Below, piece by piece: positions 17,299 to 26,100 of a stretch of DNA of 45,639 bases. Both the position numbers and the translations under genes were made by a program. The notes below the pieces were generated by a model. The model was not told where the DNA came from and did not search any database. It worked only from the letters and a program-made list of their open reading frames with translations. Source of the DNA: Nonomuraea turkmeniaca (GTDB lineage: Bacteria > Actinomycetota > Actinomycetes > Streptosporangiales > Streptosporangiaceae); the NCBI RefSeq assembly GCF_005889735.1, contig NZ_VCKY01000062.1:1-45639 (forward strand), given 5' to 3'. Positions within the stretch are counted from its first letter, which is position 1. Each line of letters opens with the position of its first letter.

Positions 17299-17532
17299 GT
17301 GCGCATGGGCAGCGTGCCGTTGGATGCGATGGACGCTGAGGAGATCATCGACCTCCTCGAGCACGCCGCCGTGGTGATCGGCCAGCTAGCCGGCCAGCAG
17401 ATGGCCGAGCTGGTCAACGCTGAACATGCACCTGGCGAGCGCAGCCCGGCCGAGCTGAGCATCGACCTGGCCCTGGCCGCCGCTGATCTGAGCGATGCCG
17501 CCGCCGAGCACACCGCCCTCACCCCGTCTTGA
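17299..17532 (+). CDS. small alpha-helical hypothetical protein
   Basis: 77 residues from GTG 17299, or 75 from ATG 17305. It is Ala- and Glu-rich (MDAEEIIDLLEHAAVVIGQL, PAELSIDLALAAADLSDAAA) and likely a helical bundle. No recognised domain. It follows the IS256 remnant by about 50 bp. The reading frame has good actinobacterial codon bias, but the support is limited. Confidence 0.4.
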   Translation: MRMGSVPLDAMDAEEIIDLLEHAAVVIGQLAGQQMAELVNAEHAPGERSPAELSIDLALAAADLSDAAAEHTALTPS

Positions 17533-17995
17533 GCTGCCGCCGCTCGCCCATCGAGATGGCGTCAGCCGGGCTACTTGAGAACTGCACAGCGGGACACGGC
17601 GGGCATGGCCGCCATCATCGGGGAACCGGCGGGTCGGCGCGGCGTGTCGCCTCGCATCATCCGATACGACCTCATATATTCGAATCACGGAACAGCCCGC
17701 CACACGGCTCGAAAGAGCCAAGCAGCGGCGTCCAGAACAACGGCAAAGCCCGGAAAACACAGACGCGCAGCATTCGGCCACATTAGATTCGGTAAGTCCG
17801 AATCGATCGAAGCGCAGCACATGTCGGGCATCAAGGCAATAGAACGTGCGAACACGGAATGCCGCCACATGGCTCATTCCGGACAGGTGAAGGCTCCCGC
17901 GCACAGAAAATCTGACACTCTCCCTGCTTGGTGCCACCTTCCTTCAGCTCGCAGAAGGTCGCCAACAGCGCTATCGACCCCCGTAACTGTTGCGA
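17533..17995. other. intergenic, lower GC, no gene recognised
   Basis: The base composition is clearly less GC-rich than the surroundings and the third-position bias of the open frames is weak. The only structure I see is an inverted repeat GATTCGG-N5-CCGAATC (17786-17804), which may be an operator or hairpin. Confidence 0.4.
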
Positions 17996-18400
17996 TCACG
18001 TGAACGCCAGCACCACGCCGACCAAGACGCCGAGGAGCACGGCCACGGCAGGGAGCGCGAGAATGGCGATCAGCATGCCCGACCCGTTCCACGACTGCGC
18101 CCCCTGCCCCAACGATCCGGAGAGGAATTCGTCAAGCGGAGCCCGGTATTCCAGCTCGAGCACCTGACCGTGCTGCAGCGAGACCGGCGCGTGCGCGTGC
18201 CCGTACCGCGGCCGCCACCTGAAGTCCGGCACGAACACCTCGACCTGGTACTGGCCGGGCGACAGCACTAGCACGTTCTGACCCCACCGCGCCGGGTAGG
18301 GGTGACCGTTCAGGAGGATCCGAGGCGTAGTCGCCGCCAACAACCCCCACGACAGGGAGTGCACCTTAGTGTTGATCACAAGACGAGCTTGAGGGTTCAT
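17996..18400 (-). CDS. membrane-anchored PEGA-like hypothetical protein
   Basis: 134 residues from ATG 18400 (an ATG two codons upstream is also possible; neither has a strong ribosome site). Residues 25-75 (RILLNGHPYPARWGQNVLVL, SPGQYQVEVFVPD) resemble the beta-sandwich with the NGxPVPARWG..V.VPPG pattern seen in many actinobacterial proteins of unknown function. A single transmembrane helix closes the protein (GMLIAILALPAVAVLLGVLV). Topology would place the small domain in the cytoplasm or outside with a C-terminal anchor; this cannot be decided. Confidence 0.5.
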   Translation of the reverse strand: MNPQARLVINTKVHSLSWGLLAATTPRILLNGHPYPARWGQNVLVLSPGQYQVEVFVPDFRWRPRYGHAHAPVSLQHGQVLELEYRAPLDEFLSGSLGQGAQSWNGSGMLIAILALPAVAVLLGVLVGVVLAFT

Positions 18401-18601
18401 ACGCATCAGCTTGTCACCATGCTCGACGACAGCAGAAGGGATCCAGCTCAACGGCAACAAGGGCTCGCTCGGCCTGCTCACCCGAGCCACACGATGACAA
18501 CCAGAGGCATGCGACGTCGCCGATACCCCTAGAGATCGGCTGGTCAGCGACTCCCGCCAGAGATCACGGCGGGGCCGCCGTCGATCATCATCCCGCCCAG
18601 C

Positions 18602-18660
18602 GTCAACAGATGTGACAGCAAACCCGGTTCGCCGTTCCGCTCCTACTGGCAGGCCAACTT
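18602..18660. repeat. 59-bp dispersed repeat, copy 2
   Basis: Counterpart of 12331-12389. It lies just downstream of the prophage tail remnant. The shared 59 bases may be an IS end or a recombination hotspot. Confidence 0.7.
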
Positions 18661-18680
18661 CTGAAGGTGGGCGGCATCCT

Positions 18681-19419
18681 TCAGTTGGCCGCGCGGAGCG
18701 CCCACCCGATGCCGGATTTCACGCTGAGCCCCGACCCATCGGTGAGCGACGCCGCAACCGGCCGGATCGACGTGGCCTGGGTGACGGTCACGACGGCGTC
18801 CACGGTCACCGGATGGTCGCCGGGGTCGGCGTAGTCGCTGGCTGACAGCGCCCCCAGCGCGGTCAGCACTGTCGGCATCTGCATGTTCCCGCCCAAGTTG
18901 ACTGAGGCGACAACGGCGGCGGCCACCGTGGCCGTTTGCCGACAGCGACAGCGTCCCAGCGGTGGTGAACGTGATGGTGGCCCGGATGATGAACGGCAGC
19001 GCTGTCGCGCCCAGGGACAGGCCTGTGCCGACGTACCCGCCGAGCCCGGTGAGTGGCTTCATGTCGAATCCGTCAGCAGTGGCGATCTCCAGGTGGCCGA
19101 TGATCGCGGACGCGGCGGGGCCGGGGACCGCGAAGCTCGCGCCGACGCTGGCGGATGCGCCGGTGTAGGTGCCGAAGTACGTGACGGAGTACGTGCCGGT
19201 GGTTACGGGCGCGTTCAGGGCGGTGATGGTGATGCCAGCGGTACCGGCGGACACGTTGGCGGGCAGGCGCCGCCACGTCAGGGCGAGCGGCACATCCCGC
19301 TCGGCGGGTGTGCATGCGTGCAGCCCGGCCGCTTTCGCGTACAGGAGGGTGATTCCGGCGGGCGGGTTCGGTGGTGCTGTCGCCAGGTGCGGCAGCGTGA
19401 TCGTGGACAGGTGCCGCAT
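18681..19419 (-). pseudogene. phage tail/structural protein, frameshifted
   Basis: The ATG at 19419 opens MRHLSTITLPHLATAPPNPPAGITLLYAK, a typical start of small actinophage/prophage minor structural proteins. The frame continues through a Thr/Gly/Ala-rich beta body (TGTYSVTYFGTYTGASASVG, ADGFDMKPLTGLGGYVGTG). Near 18930 a frame change leads to VAAAVVASVNLGGNMQMPTV and the natural end ALRAAN at 18681. The full product would be about 245 residues. It is a remnant of a tail-fibre cassette. Confidence 0.6.
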
Positions 19420-19436
19420 CAGCTGGACACCGGTTG

Positions 19437-20180
19437 GCGGTGACGGCGACGTCAGCGCGCACGGCCAGAGTGTTGACGTCCACGGTCTTGGAGTCCAGCT
19501 TCGCGAACTCCTTCGAGCTGACCTCGCGGAACGACGGCTCGAGGATGTCCTCCGTGCCGAGGCTGTGCACCACGTTCGTCCACACGCCCGCGGTGAGGGC
19601 GGGCAGCAGCGCGCTGAAGGTGCTGCCGACGCCGAGCGGTCCGGGCGGCCGCCGCGGTGGTGGCGCCGGTGCCGCCCTTGCTGATGGGCACCAGTCCCAC
19701 AGTGATGCTGTCCGGGATTATGACGATCGAGCCGTCCGCCGCGACGATGTCGAGGTTGGCGCCGTTCTGCGCGAGGCCTGCCCCGGCCCCGCCGCCTCCT
19801 CCACCGGCGAACTGCGCCCACGCGATCGGCGTGGTGCCGGGCGTGATGGCGCCGTTGGTGGAGATCGTCCACCCGGTCTTCGCCAACGTGCTCCCCTTGC
19901 TGACGAAGACGAACGTGTTCGGCGAGAGGGCGTCGGCCGTGCGGGACCAGGCGCCCGCCGCCGCGGTGTACAAGCCGTTCTGGACGGGGTCTGTCTGCGC
20001 CTTGACGAGCACCCGGTCACCGACAAGCAGGGTGATGCCGTCGATCGTCAGCAGCCCGGTCAGGGCCACGTTGGCCGTGGTCCCCGCCCGTACGGCGGGC
20101 TTCACGCTGATGCCGGCGGCGGCGCCTGTACGTCGGCGAGGCGGGCGGCGTCGTTCGGGCCGCTGGACGCGCCCAGCCCG
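19437..20180 (-). pseudogene. phage tail fibre-like protein, frameshifted
   Basis: The minus strand shows SSGPNDAARLADVQ, then in another frame VKPAVRAGTTANVALTGLLT, DGITLLVGDRVLVKAQTDPV and FVFVSKGSTLAKTGWTISTN, and after a further shift near 19640 WTNVVHSLGTEDILEPSFRE and DVNTLAVRADVAVTA. This order is characteristic of actinobacterial prophage tail-fibre proteins. At least two frameshifts are needed to join the parts. Its 5' end is fused to a broken MarR gene at about 20180. Confidence 0.65.
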
Positions 20181-20438
20181 GCGGGGTGACGAAGGCGATT
20201 CGGGCCAGGTCGGCCGAGGATGGGCGTCGCGCAGGCGCAGCTCGCTCAGCGCCATGTATTCGGTGGTCGTCATGCCGTGCCGGGCGAGCGCTTCATCCAG
20301 GCAGGCGCGGATGCGGCGTTCCAGCCGGAACACCAGGTAACTCACACGGGGCGGCGGTGCATCCGGCGCAGCAGCCGCGGGGACACCCGGATCGGTCACC
20401 AGGAGACGATATCGCGCCCCATCAGAACGAGCCCCCAT
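20180..20438 (-). pseudogene. MarR family regulator, 5' fragment
   Basis: The ATG at 20438 starts MGARSDGARYRLLVTDPGVP, followed by SYLVFRLERRIRACLDEALA and TTTEYMALSELRLRDA, the dimerisation helix and start of the winged helix of MarR proteins. A frameshift then leads to SSADLARIAFVTP, after which the sequence passes abruptly into phage tail sequence. The recognition helix and wing are lost, so the protein cannot work as a MarR repressor. Its operator-like palindrome upstream is intact. Confidence 0.7.
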
Positions 20439-20454
20439 GTAAGTTTCCCACACC

Positions 20455-20490
20455 GTTATCAAGGACCTTGATAGCAAGCTACTTGATAAC
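20455..20490. promoter_or_regulatory. operator-like palindrome, MarR/esterase intergenic region
   Basis: GTTATCAAG (20455-20463) and CTTGATAAC (20482-20490) are perfect 9-base inverted repeats; a third half-site CTTGATAGC (20467-20475) lies between them. The site is 17 bp upstream of the MarR start and 154 bp upstream of the divergent esterase. The TTATCAAG/CTTGATAA type of site is usual for MarR proteins. Confidence 0.6.
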
Positions 20491-20643
20491 CAGGGGAAAC
20501 GGCTCTCTGCCAGGTGAACCGGCGGACATGCGCACCAAGCGTGCATTGACGGCGGACTGTGGCCCTTCTATTTTCCAGCGACCGATGTCAATACGCGGCG
20601 GACCGACCCCGGCGCGCCGCGGCTATGGAGAGGAGGAGCGCGA

Positions 20644-22497
20644 ATGAGACGATTGACCACGGTGCTGGCTAGTGCCTGTGCCGCGGCGCTCTTAGCCGTC
20701 ATGACCGTGGCACTCGGATCGCCGGCCGTCGCCGCCACCCTGGTGGAGGTGACCAGCTTCGGCAACAACCCGGGCAACATGCGGATGCACGTCTATGTGC
20801 CGGACTCGCACCCGGCCTCGCCGGCGATCGTGGTTGCGATGCATGGCTGCGGCGGCTCCGGTCCCGGCTTCTACCAGGGCAGTGAGTTCGCCTCGCTGGC
20901 GGATCGACATGGCTTCATCGTCATCTACCCGACCGCCACCCAGTCGGCAGGGTTCGGCAACTGCTTCGACACCTGGTCGGACGCGGCCAAGCAGCGCGGC
21001 GGCGGCAGCGATCCGGTCTCGATCACCTCAATGATCGACTATGTCGAGCGGAACTATCAGGGAGACCCGAACCGTGTCTACGCCACTGGAAGCTCGTCCG
21101 GCGGCATGATGACCCAGCACATGCTCGCCGTCTACCCGGACGTGTTCAAGGCAGGGGCCTCCTTCATGGGTGTGCCCTTCAACTGCTTCGCCGGCGCCTC
21201 CGACTACCCGCCCGGAAGCAGTAGGTGCACCGGCGGGAGCATGGACCGAACACCCCAGCAGTGGGGCGATGCGGTCCGCCAGGCGTACCCGGGATATTCC
21301 GGCCCCCGCCCGCGCATGCAGCTGTGGCACGGCACCAGCGACACCCTCGTGCCCTACTCGCTGCTGCGAGAATCGATCGAGCAGTGGACCAATGTGTTTG
21401 GGCTGAGCCAGACCCCGACCAGCACCGACACCCCGCAGGCAAACTGGAACCGCAGCCGGTACGCCAATCTGTCCGGCACCGTGCAGGTGGAGGCGTACAG
21501 CATCCAGGGCGCCGGGCACAATCTTCCGCAGAGCGGTATGGCCCTCTACGCCATCGAGTTCTTCGGCTTGACTACCAGTTCGACCGACACCACGCCGCCG
21601 ACCACGCCAGGCACCCCGGTCGCGTCCAACGTGACCGCCGCCAGTGCCACGCTGACCTGGACCGCGTCCACGGACCAGGGCGGCTCCGGCTTGGCCGGCT
21701 ACAACGTCTACCGGGAGCAGGGCGCCACCGATCCGCAGCTTGGCCAGTCCACCACCACCTCGATCACCCTGACCGGGCTGAGTGCCAACACCCAATACCA
21801 GGTGTACGTACGGGCACGTGACGGCGCGGGCAACCTGTCGGGCAACTCCGCGGCGGCCACCTTCACCACGGCCGCCACCGGAGGCGACACCACGCCGCCG
21901 ACCGCCCCGGCCGGGCTCACCGCCTCGGGTACCACCACAACCGGCACCAGCCTGACCTGGACGGCCTCCACTGACGACACCGGTGTGACCGGCTATGACA
22001 TCCTGCGCGCTCCCGGCGCGATGGGCGGCACGTTCACCCAGGTCGGCACCTCGGCCACGACCTCGTTCACCGACACGGGCCTGACTGCGAACACCACCTA
22101 CCGCTACCAGGTCCGGGCGCGCGATGCCGCTGGCAACGTCTCACCGGTCTCCAACACCGTCCAGATCACCACTCAGGGAGGCACGACCGGTGCCTGCTCG
22201 GCCACCCCGACCGTGCAGTCCCAGTGGGGGAACGGGTATGTGATCCAGCCACTGACCATCACCAACACCAGCACCTCGACGATCACCAGCTGGACCGTCA
22301 CCTTCACCCTGCCGGCCGGACACACCCTGACCGGCTCGTGGAACGCCACCATCACCACCAGCGGCCAGACCGTCACGGCCAGAAGTTCCAGCCACAACGG
22401 CACGCTCGCGCCGGGAGCCAGCACCACCAGCTTCGGCTTCCAGGCGAGCAGGCCCAACGGCAACACCGCCCTGCCGTCCGGCTACACCTGCGCCTGA
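20644..22497 (+). CDS. secreted PHB-depolymerase-family esterase with FN3 and CBM2
   Basis: 617 residues. A Sec signal peptide occupies residues 1-31 (hydrophobic core, SPAVAA cleavage region). The catalytic domain (about 35-310) is an alpha/beta hydrolase of the PHB depolymerase/acetylxylan-feruloyl esterase type: oxyanion HGCGG, nucleophile Ser151 in GSSSG, Asp in HGTSDTLVPY and His in GAGHNLP. Two fibronectin type III domains follow (TPPTTPGTPVASN..., TPPTAPAGLTASG...) and a C-terminal CBM2 (QSQWGNGYVIQPLTITN, W-S-W pattern, final Cys). It probably deacylates plant cell-wall xylan while bound to cellulose, or degrades short polyesters. GGAGGAG precedes the ATG. A strong terminator follows, so the unit is monocistronic. 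Confidence 0.92.
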   Translation: MRRLTTVLASACAAALLAVMTVALGSPAVAATLVEVTSFGNNPGNMRMHVYVPDSHPASPAIVVAMHGCGGSGPGFYQGSEFASLADRHGFIVIYPTATQSAGFGNCFDTWSDAAKQRGGGSDPVSITSMIDYVERNYQGDPNRVYATGSSSGGMMTQHMLAVYPDVFKAGASFMGVPFNCFAGASDYPPGSSRCTGGSMDRTPQQWGDAVRQAYPGYSGPRPRMQLWHGTSDTLVPYSLLRESIEQWTNVFGLSQTPTSTDTPQANWNRSRYANLSGTVQVEAYSIQGAGHNLPQSGMALYAIEFFGLTTSSTDTTPPTTPGTPVASNVTAASATLTWTASTDQGGSGLAGYNVYREQGATDPQLGQSTTTSITLTGLSANTQYQVYVRARDGAGNLSGNSAAATFTTAATGGDTTPPTAPAGLTASGTTTTGTSLTWTASTDDTGVTGYDILRAPGAMGGTFTQVGTSATTSFTDTGLTANTTYRYQVRARDAAGNVSPVSNTVQITTQGGTTGACSATPTVQSQWGNGYVIQPLTITNTSTSTITSWTVTFTLPAGHTLTGSWNATITTSGQTVTARSSSHNGTLAPGASTTSFGFQASRPNGNTALPSGYTCA

Positions 22498-22514
22498 CCG
22501 TCAGCGCGCTTCCC

Positions 22515-22558
22515 TGATCACGGCCCCGTCATGGACCGGTGGGACCGGGCCGTGATCA
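22515..22558 (+). terminator. terminator of the esterase gene
   Basis: TGATCACGGCCC (22515-22526) and its exact complement (22547-22558) form a 12-bp stem with a 20-base loop 17 bp after the stop codon. Confidence 0.7.
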
Positions 22559-22589
22559 AGGGGATCCGCGCCGGCGGGAGAACCGGCTG

Positions 22590-23150
22590 CGTACCGCCAT
22601 CGTGCTGTGGCAGGGCTGTCCCAACGCGGTCACCCTCATCATCGATTCTCAGTCGGTGAAGGGATCGGAGACGGTCAGCAAGTCCACGCGCGGATATGAC
22701 CCGCGAAACGAACGAACGGGAGGAAGCGACATCTTTTGGTCGATCCGGACGGGCTCCAGGTGATGGTCATGGTCACCCCGGCCGACATGGCCGACCGGGA
22801 CTGCGCCCGCGACCTGCTGTTCCGGCTGCGCCTGACCCACCCCGAGATCACGCTCGTCCGGGCCGACTCCGTCTACGCGGGAGCGTTGATCGAGTGGGCG
22901 CGCACCTTCCTGAACCTCACCGTCAAGGTGGTCTCCCGGCCGCGCGGTGCTCAGGGTTTCGTCGTGCTGGCCAAGCGCTGGGGGGTGGAACGCAGCCCGT
23001 CGTGGGCGCTGCGCGCCCGCCGCAACATGCGCGACCATGAACGGCTGGCCCCAGAACAGCACAATCGTGATCATCTGCTCGGCGACCATACCGATGACGC
23101 GCCGCCTCACCCGCAGCGCCCTCGCCAGGTCGTCCTGGGGAAAGGTTTCG
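22590..23150 (+). pseudogene. IS5-type transposase, truncated and frameshifted
   Basis: Readable parts are AVTLIIDSQSVKGSETVSKS and RGYDPRNE (first Asp), then after a shift near 22725 RDCARDLLFRLRLTHPEITL, RADSVYAGALIEWARTFLNL (second Asp), VKVVSRPRGAQGFVVL and WGVERS (Glu), and a last shift to MTRRLTRSA. This is the C-terminal two thirds of an IS5-family DDE transposase. The N-terminal DUF4096-like domain is absent. Inactive. Confidence 0.78.
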
Positions 23151-23232
23151 TGACCGCACCGCTGCGGGTTACCGTGCCTCGGAACCCATCAAACGAGAGA
23201 CGCTGAGCCGCAGCCATACGGCCGCGAAACCC

Positions 23233-23568
23233 TTGGTGAGTGCCCTCATGGGATCTCGGACCGAGCAATGCCTGAACTACGAGGCACCATTGCGCCCGCC
23301 CGTCGCCCGTGGCGGGCAGCCTCGCCAGTACTGTTCCGACGCCTGCCGGTGGGCCTTCGGCCAGACACGCGCCAGACGCTGGCGCCCGCTCACCCAGCGC
23401 CACCAACGTCAAGACGGCACCCGCAAGCAGCGCCGCCATCTCCGTGGCCAAGCTGAACACCTCGCTCGGGCAGCCGGGAAACTGGCCCTCGACCTGCACG
23501 CGGAAGACCTCGCTCCGCCCACCCGGCAGACCGGCTGGAAAACCGATCACCTGCCCTGCTGTACGTGA
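23233..23568 (+). CDS. small zinc-ribbon-like hypothetical protein
   Basis: 111 residues. A Cys cluster CLNYEAPLRPPVARGGQPRQYCSDAC spans residues ~13-38 and resembles the C-x2-C...YCSxxC zinc ribbons common in small actinobacterial proteins, but the first Cys pair is reduced to one Cys. The rest is very Arg/Gln-rich and may be out-of-frame decay. Its end overlaps the next membrane fragment by 4 bases. It may well be a remnant. Confidence 0.35.
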   Translation: MVSALMGSRTEQCLNYEAPLRPPVARGGQPRQYCSDACRWAFGQTRARRWRPLTQRHQRQDGTRKQRRHLRGQAEHLARAAGKLALDLHAEDLAPPTRQTGWKTDHLPCCT

Positions 23569-23798
23569 ACATCGCGGTCAGCCTGATCACCGCCATCGGC
23601 GTGGCCATCGCGTGTGCCTCCGGTATCCCGGCGCTGCTGCGCGTGTGGGGCGCTTGGGCGGTCGTAGCCGGGCTGATCCAGCTGATCATGGGGGTCACCC
23701 GCCGCAAGATGGGCGGCCAGTGGCCGATGATCATCAGCGGCGGCATCTTCTTCCTCATCTCGGCCATCCGCCTCGGCCGCGCCGCGGAGGGAAACTGA
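23565..23798 (+). pseudogene. HdeD/DUF308-like membrane protein, C-terminal fragment
   Basis: 77 residues from a GTG at 23565, with helices SLITAIGVAIACASGIPALL, WGAWAVVAGLIQLIMGV and WPMIISGGIFFLISAI. Repeated GAWAVxxGLxxLI and MIxSGGI segments are typical of the six-helix DUF308 family; here only about three helices remain and the frame continues upstream without a proper start. It is probably the 3' end of a gene cut by the transposon debris. The next frame starts 2 bp after its stop. Confidence 0.5.
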
Positions 23799-23799
23799 C

Positions 23800-24136
23800 A
23801 TGGACAGCAACACGTACGACGTCGTCGTCATCGGGGGCCGGACCGGTCGGGGCGAACGTCGCCGACCGGGTGGTGCAGGGCGGGCTGAGCGCCGCCATCG
23901 TCGAGCGCGAGCTCGTCGGTGGGGAATGCTCCTACGGGGCCTGCATGCCGACCAAGGCGTTGCTGCGCAGCGCGGCGGCGTTGCGGGCGGCGCGTCAGAT
24001 GCCGGGAGAGCGCGAAGCGGTGACCAGCGGTCTCGACGCGGCCGCGGTGCTGAGCCGCCGGGATTCCTTCGCCTCGCATGGGAAGGACGATGGTCAGGTC
24101 GGCGCATCCATGATCAGGTTCGGATATGGGAGTTGA
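23800..24136 (+). pseudogene. flavoprotein disulfide reductase-like, frameshifted and truncated
   Basis: The ATG at 23800 opens MDSNTYDVVVIGG; one extra base in the following GGCCGGACCGG shifts the frame, and the other frame continues GPVGANVADRVVQGGLSAAI, VERELVGGECSYGACMPTKA. The redox pair Cys-x4-Cys (GGECSYGACMPTK) and the FAD GxGxxG identify a dihydrolipoamide dehydrogenase/mercuric reductase-type protein. After RRDSFASHGKDDGQV it ends abruptly at 24136, about 110 of some 470 residues. No gene is seen from 24137 to 24293. Confidence 0.75.
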
Positions 24137-24293
24137 CGAGACCTTCTGAGGCTTGCCGAGGAGAACGACTGGCTGCCGTTCCCTCCGCGTGAGCCTTGCT
24201 GGGCGCTTGGCCTGTGAGCCACGGCAGCGGCCACGGGTGTAGGCGGTCAAGTGTGGGTGAGATGGGTTCGCTGCACTTCGCGTCGCAGAACAC

Positions 24294-24812
24294 TCAGTGC
24301 TTCGGCGCCTCTCCTTCCGTGAGCCCTGACTTCTCCTCGGCGCTGAAGTCGGCTGATCTTGCCGCCCAGAGGGCCACGGCGATGTAGACCAGTTGCTCGG
24401 GCACCCGGAGCCACAGCGGGGTGGCTTGTTCGCCGGCGAAGCGGATGTCGGCGACGGCGGCGTAGATATTGGCCGGAAGCACGAGCACGAAGAAGATCGC
24501 GAGCGCGATCCCCGCTAGGCGGCGTGTCGGCGTCATGACCAGGCCGAGGGCGCCGAGCAGTTCCAGTACGCCGGTCGCATAGACCACCAGGCTGGGGAAC
24601 GGGACGAAGGGCGGCATGATCGCGACGAGGTCTGCGTGGTTCGGCATCGCTGAGACGCTGGCCGGGACGAAGTGCGCGCTTGCCGTGATCACGAGCATGA
24701 GCGCCATGGCGTGTGCCGCGCTGGTCGGCAGGGTGGAGAATCGTCGCACGCCGACCGCCCCGAGTAGCCGGAAGATCACTACACCGGTCGGAATGATGAT
24801 GAACGGGAACAC
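24294..24812 (-). CDS. DoxX family membrane protein
   Basis: 172 residues from the GTG at 24812, chosen because AGGGAGGG lies 5 bases before it. Four hydrophobic helices are evident (ALMLVITASAHFVPASV, LVVYATGVLELLGALGLVM, LAGIALAIFFVLVLPANIY, VPEQLVYIAVALWAA) with the DoxX pattern of a G-LE-LGALGL core. DoxX proteins are small integral membrane proteins associated with redox or thiosulfate metabolism; the role here is unknown. It is 34 bp downstream of the FAD monooxygenase, so probably the distal gene of that operon. Confidence 0.8.
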   Translation of the reverse strand: MFPFIIIPTGVVIFRLLGAVGVRRFSTLPTSAAHAMALMLVITASAHFVPASVSAMPNHADLVAIMPPFVPFPSLVVYATGVLELLGALGLVMTPTRRLAGIALAIFFVLVLPANIYAAVADIRFAGEQATPLWLRVPEQLVYIAVALWAARSADFSAEEKSGLTEGEAPKH

Positions 24813-24846
24813 TGGCCCTCCCTGGGGTGGTCGCACTATCCATGTG

Positions 24847-26082
24847 TCAGCGGGTGCCGACTCGGCCTGCTGATGCGGCGGGCGGCGGGGGGTAGTCGTC
24901 GAGGGTCATGGAGTTGTAGAGGCGCGCGCTCTTGGTGGCCAGGCGCAGGAGGGCGCGGCTGGGGCCCGCGGGGAGGGCGGAGAGCAGGCGGGCGCCTTGG
25001 GCCAGTCCCGAGACGCCGAGCCGGGATGTGGGGATGAGGGTCTTGGCCGCGCTCAGCGCGACCGCGCGGCTGCGGCGTACGTGCTCGGTCATGGCGTGTT
25101 CGTAGGCGGGGAAGGCGCGCTCGTGCTCGCCGGCTGCCTGCGCCAGTTCTCCGGCTAGGACGTAGGCGCCGACGACGGCCAGGCTGGTGCTGCCGCCGAC
25201 GGCCGGGCCGGGGCAGTAGCCTGCGTCGCCGACGAGCGTCACCCTCCCTCGTGACCAGGTGCCCATGCGGAGCTGGCTGATCGAGTCGAAGTAGAACGCC
25301 GGGGTGCGGTCGAGCTCGCTCAGCCAGCGGTCCACCTCGGGGTGCATGCCGTCGAACGCAGCGCGCAGCAGCGCCTTTTGCCGGCGCACGTCGCGGTGGT
25401 GGTAGTCGAGCTCGCGCTCGCTCCGGAACAGGAACAACGCCCGCGCGTCGCCGAGGTGCCGCGCGCCGTACATGCCGGCAGTGCGGCCCACGCCGACGTG
25501 CATGAAGAGCTCGCCGTCGAGGTCGGCACCGTTGGGCAGGGTCAGCACCCCGAGGTAGGCCCCGATGAAGGCGCTGAAGCGGGACTCCTCGCCGAAGACG
25601 AGGCGGCGCACGTTGGAGTGCAGCCCGTCCGCGCCGACGACGAGGTCGAAACGGCGCGGCGCGGCGTTCTCGAACCGTACCTCTCCGTTGGGCGAGATCT
25701 CGGTGATCGAGTCGCCGAAGACGTACTCGACGTCGTGGCACGTGGCGTCGTAGTAGATCTCGCTCAGGTCGTCGCGCATGATCTCCAGGTGCCGGTCGGA
25801 GGTGGCGCTGAAGATCTTGGTGAGGTCCGCCCGGACAGGGCGGCGCGCGCCCTCCTGGTGAATGGTCATCCGGTCCGTGCCGGTGGCCCGCTCCTGCATG
25901 CGCGCGAGCACGCCCATCTTCTCGGAGATGTTCACCGCGGGCCGGAACAGGTCGACCGCGTGGCCACCGGTCTTGCGCAGAGTCGGCGCGCGCTCGACGA
26001 CGGTGACGGACATGCCGTGCCTGGTGAGCCAGTACGCCACGACCGGACCGGCGATGCTGGCGCCGGAGATGAGAATCCGCAT
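24847..26082 (-). CDS. FAD-dependent monooxygenase (PHBH/TetX type)
   Basis: 411 residues from ATG 26082, preceded by AGGAGGGG at 7 bases. N-terminal ISGASIAGPVVAYWL binds FAD (G-x-S-x-A-G variant), the DG motif is in VVGADGLHSNVRR and the GD motif in VTLVGDAGYCPGPAVGGST. The enzyme should hydroxylate an aromatic or polyketide-like substrate using NAD(P)H and O2. The genes around it (ABC ATPase remnant of the drug-exporter type, TetR regulator, DoxX) suggest xenobiotic or antibiotic modification. Expression is probably controlled by the divergent TetR regulator. Confidence 0.9.
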   Translation of the reverse strand: MRILISGASIAGPVVAYWLTRHGMSVTVVERAPTLRKTGGHAVDLFRPAVNISEKMGVLARMQERATGTDRMTIHQEGARRPVRADLTKIFSATSDRHLEIMRDDLSEIYYDATCHDVEYVFGDSITEISPNGEVRFENAAPRRFDLVVGADGLHSNVRRLVFGEESRFSAFIGAYLGVLTLPNGADLDGELFMHVGVGRTAGMYGARHLGDARALFLFRSERELDYHHRDVRRQKALLRAAFDGMHPEVDRWLSELDRTPAFYFDSISQLRMGTWSRGRVTLVGDAGYCPGPAVGGSTSLAVVGAYVLAGELAQAAGEHERAFPAYEHAMTEHVRRSRAVALSAAKTLIPTSRLGVSGLAQGARLLSALPAGPSRALLRLATKSARLYNSMTLDDYPPPPAASAGRVGTR

Positions 26083-26100
26083 GCCACCCCTCCTTGCCAT

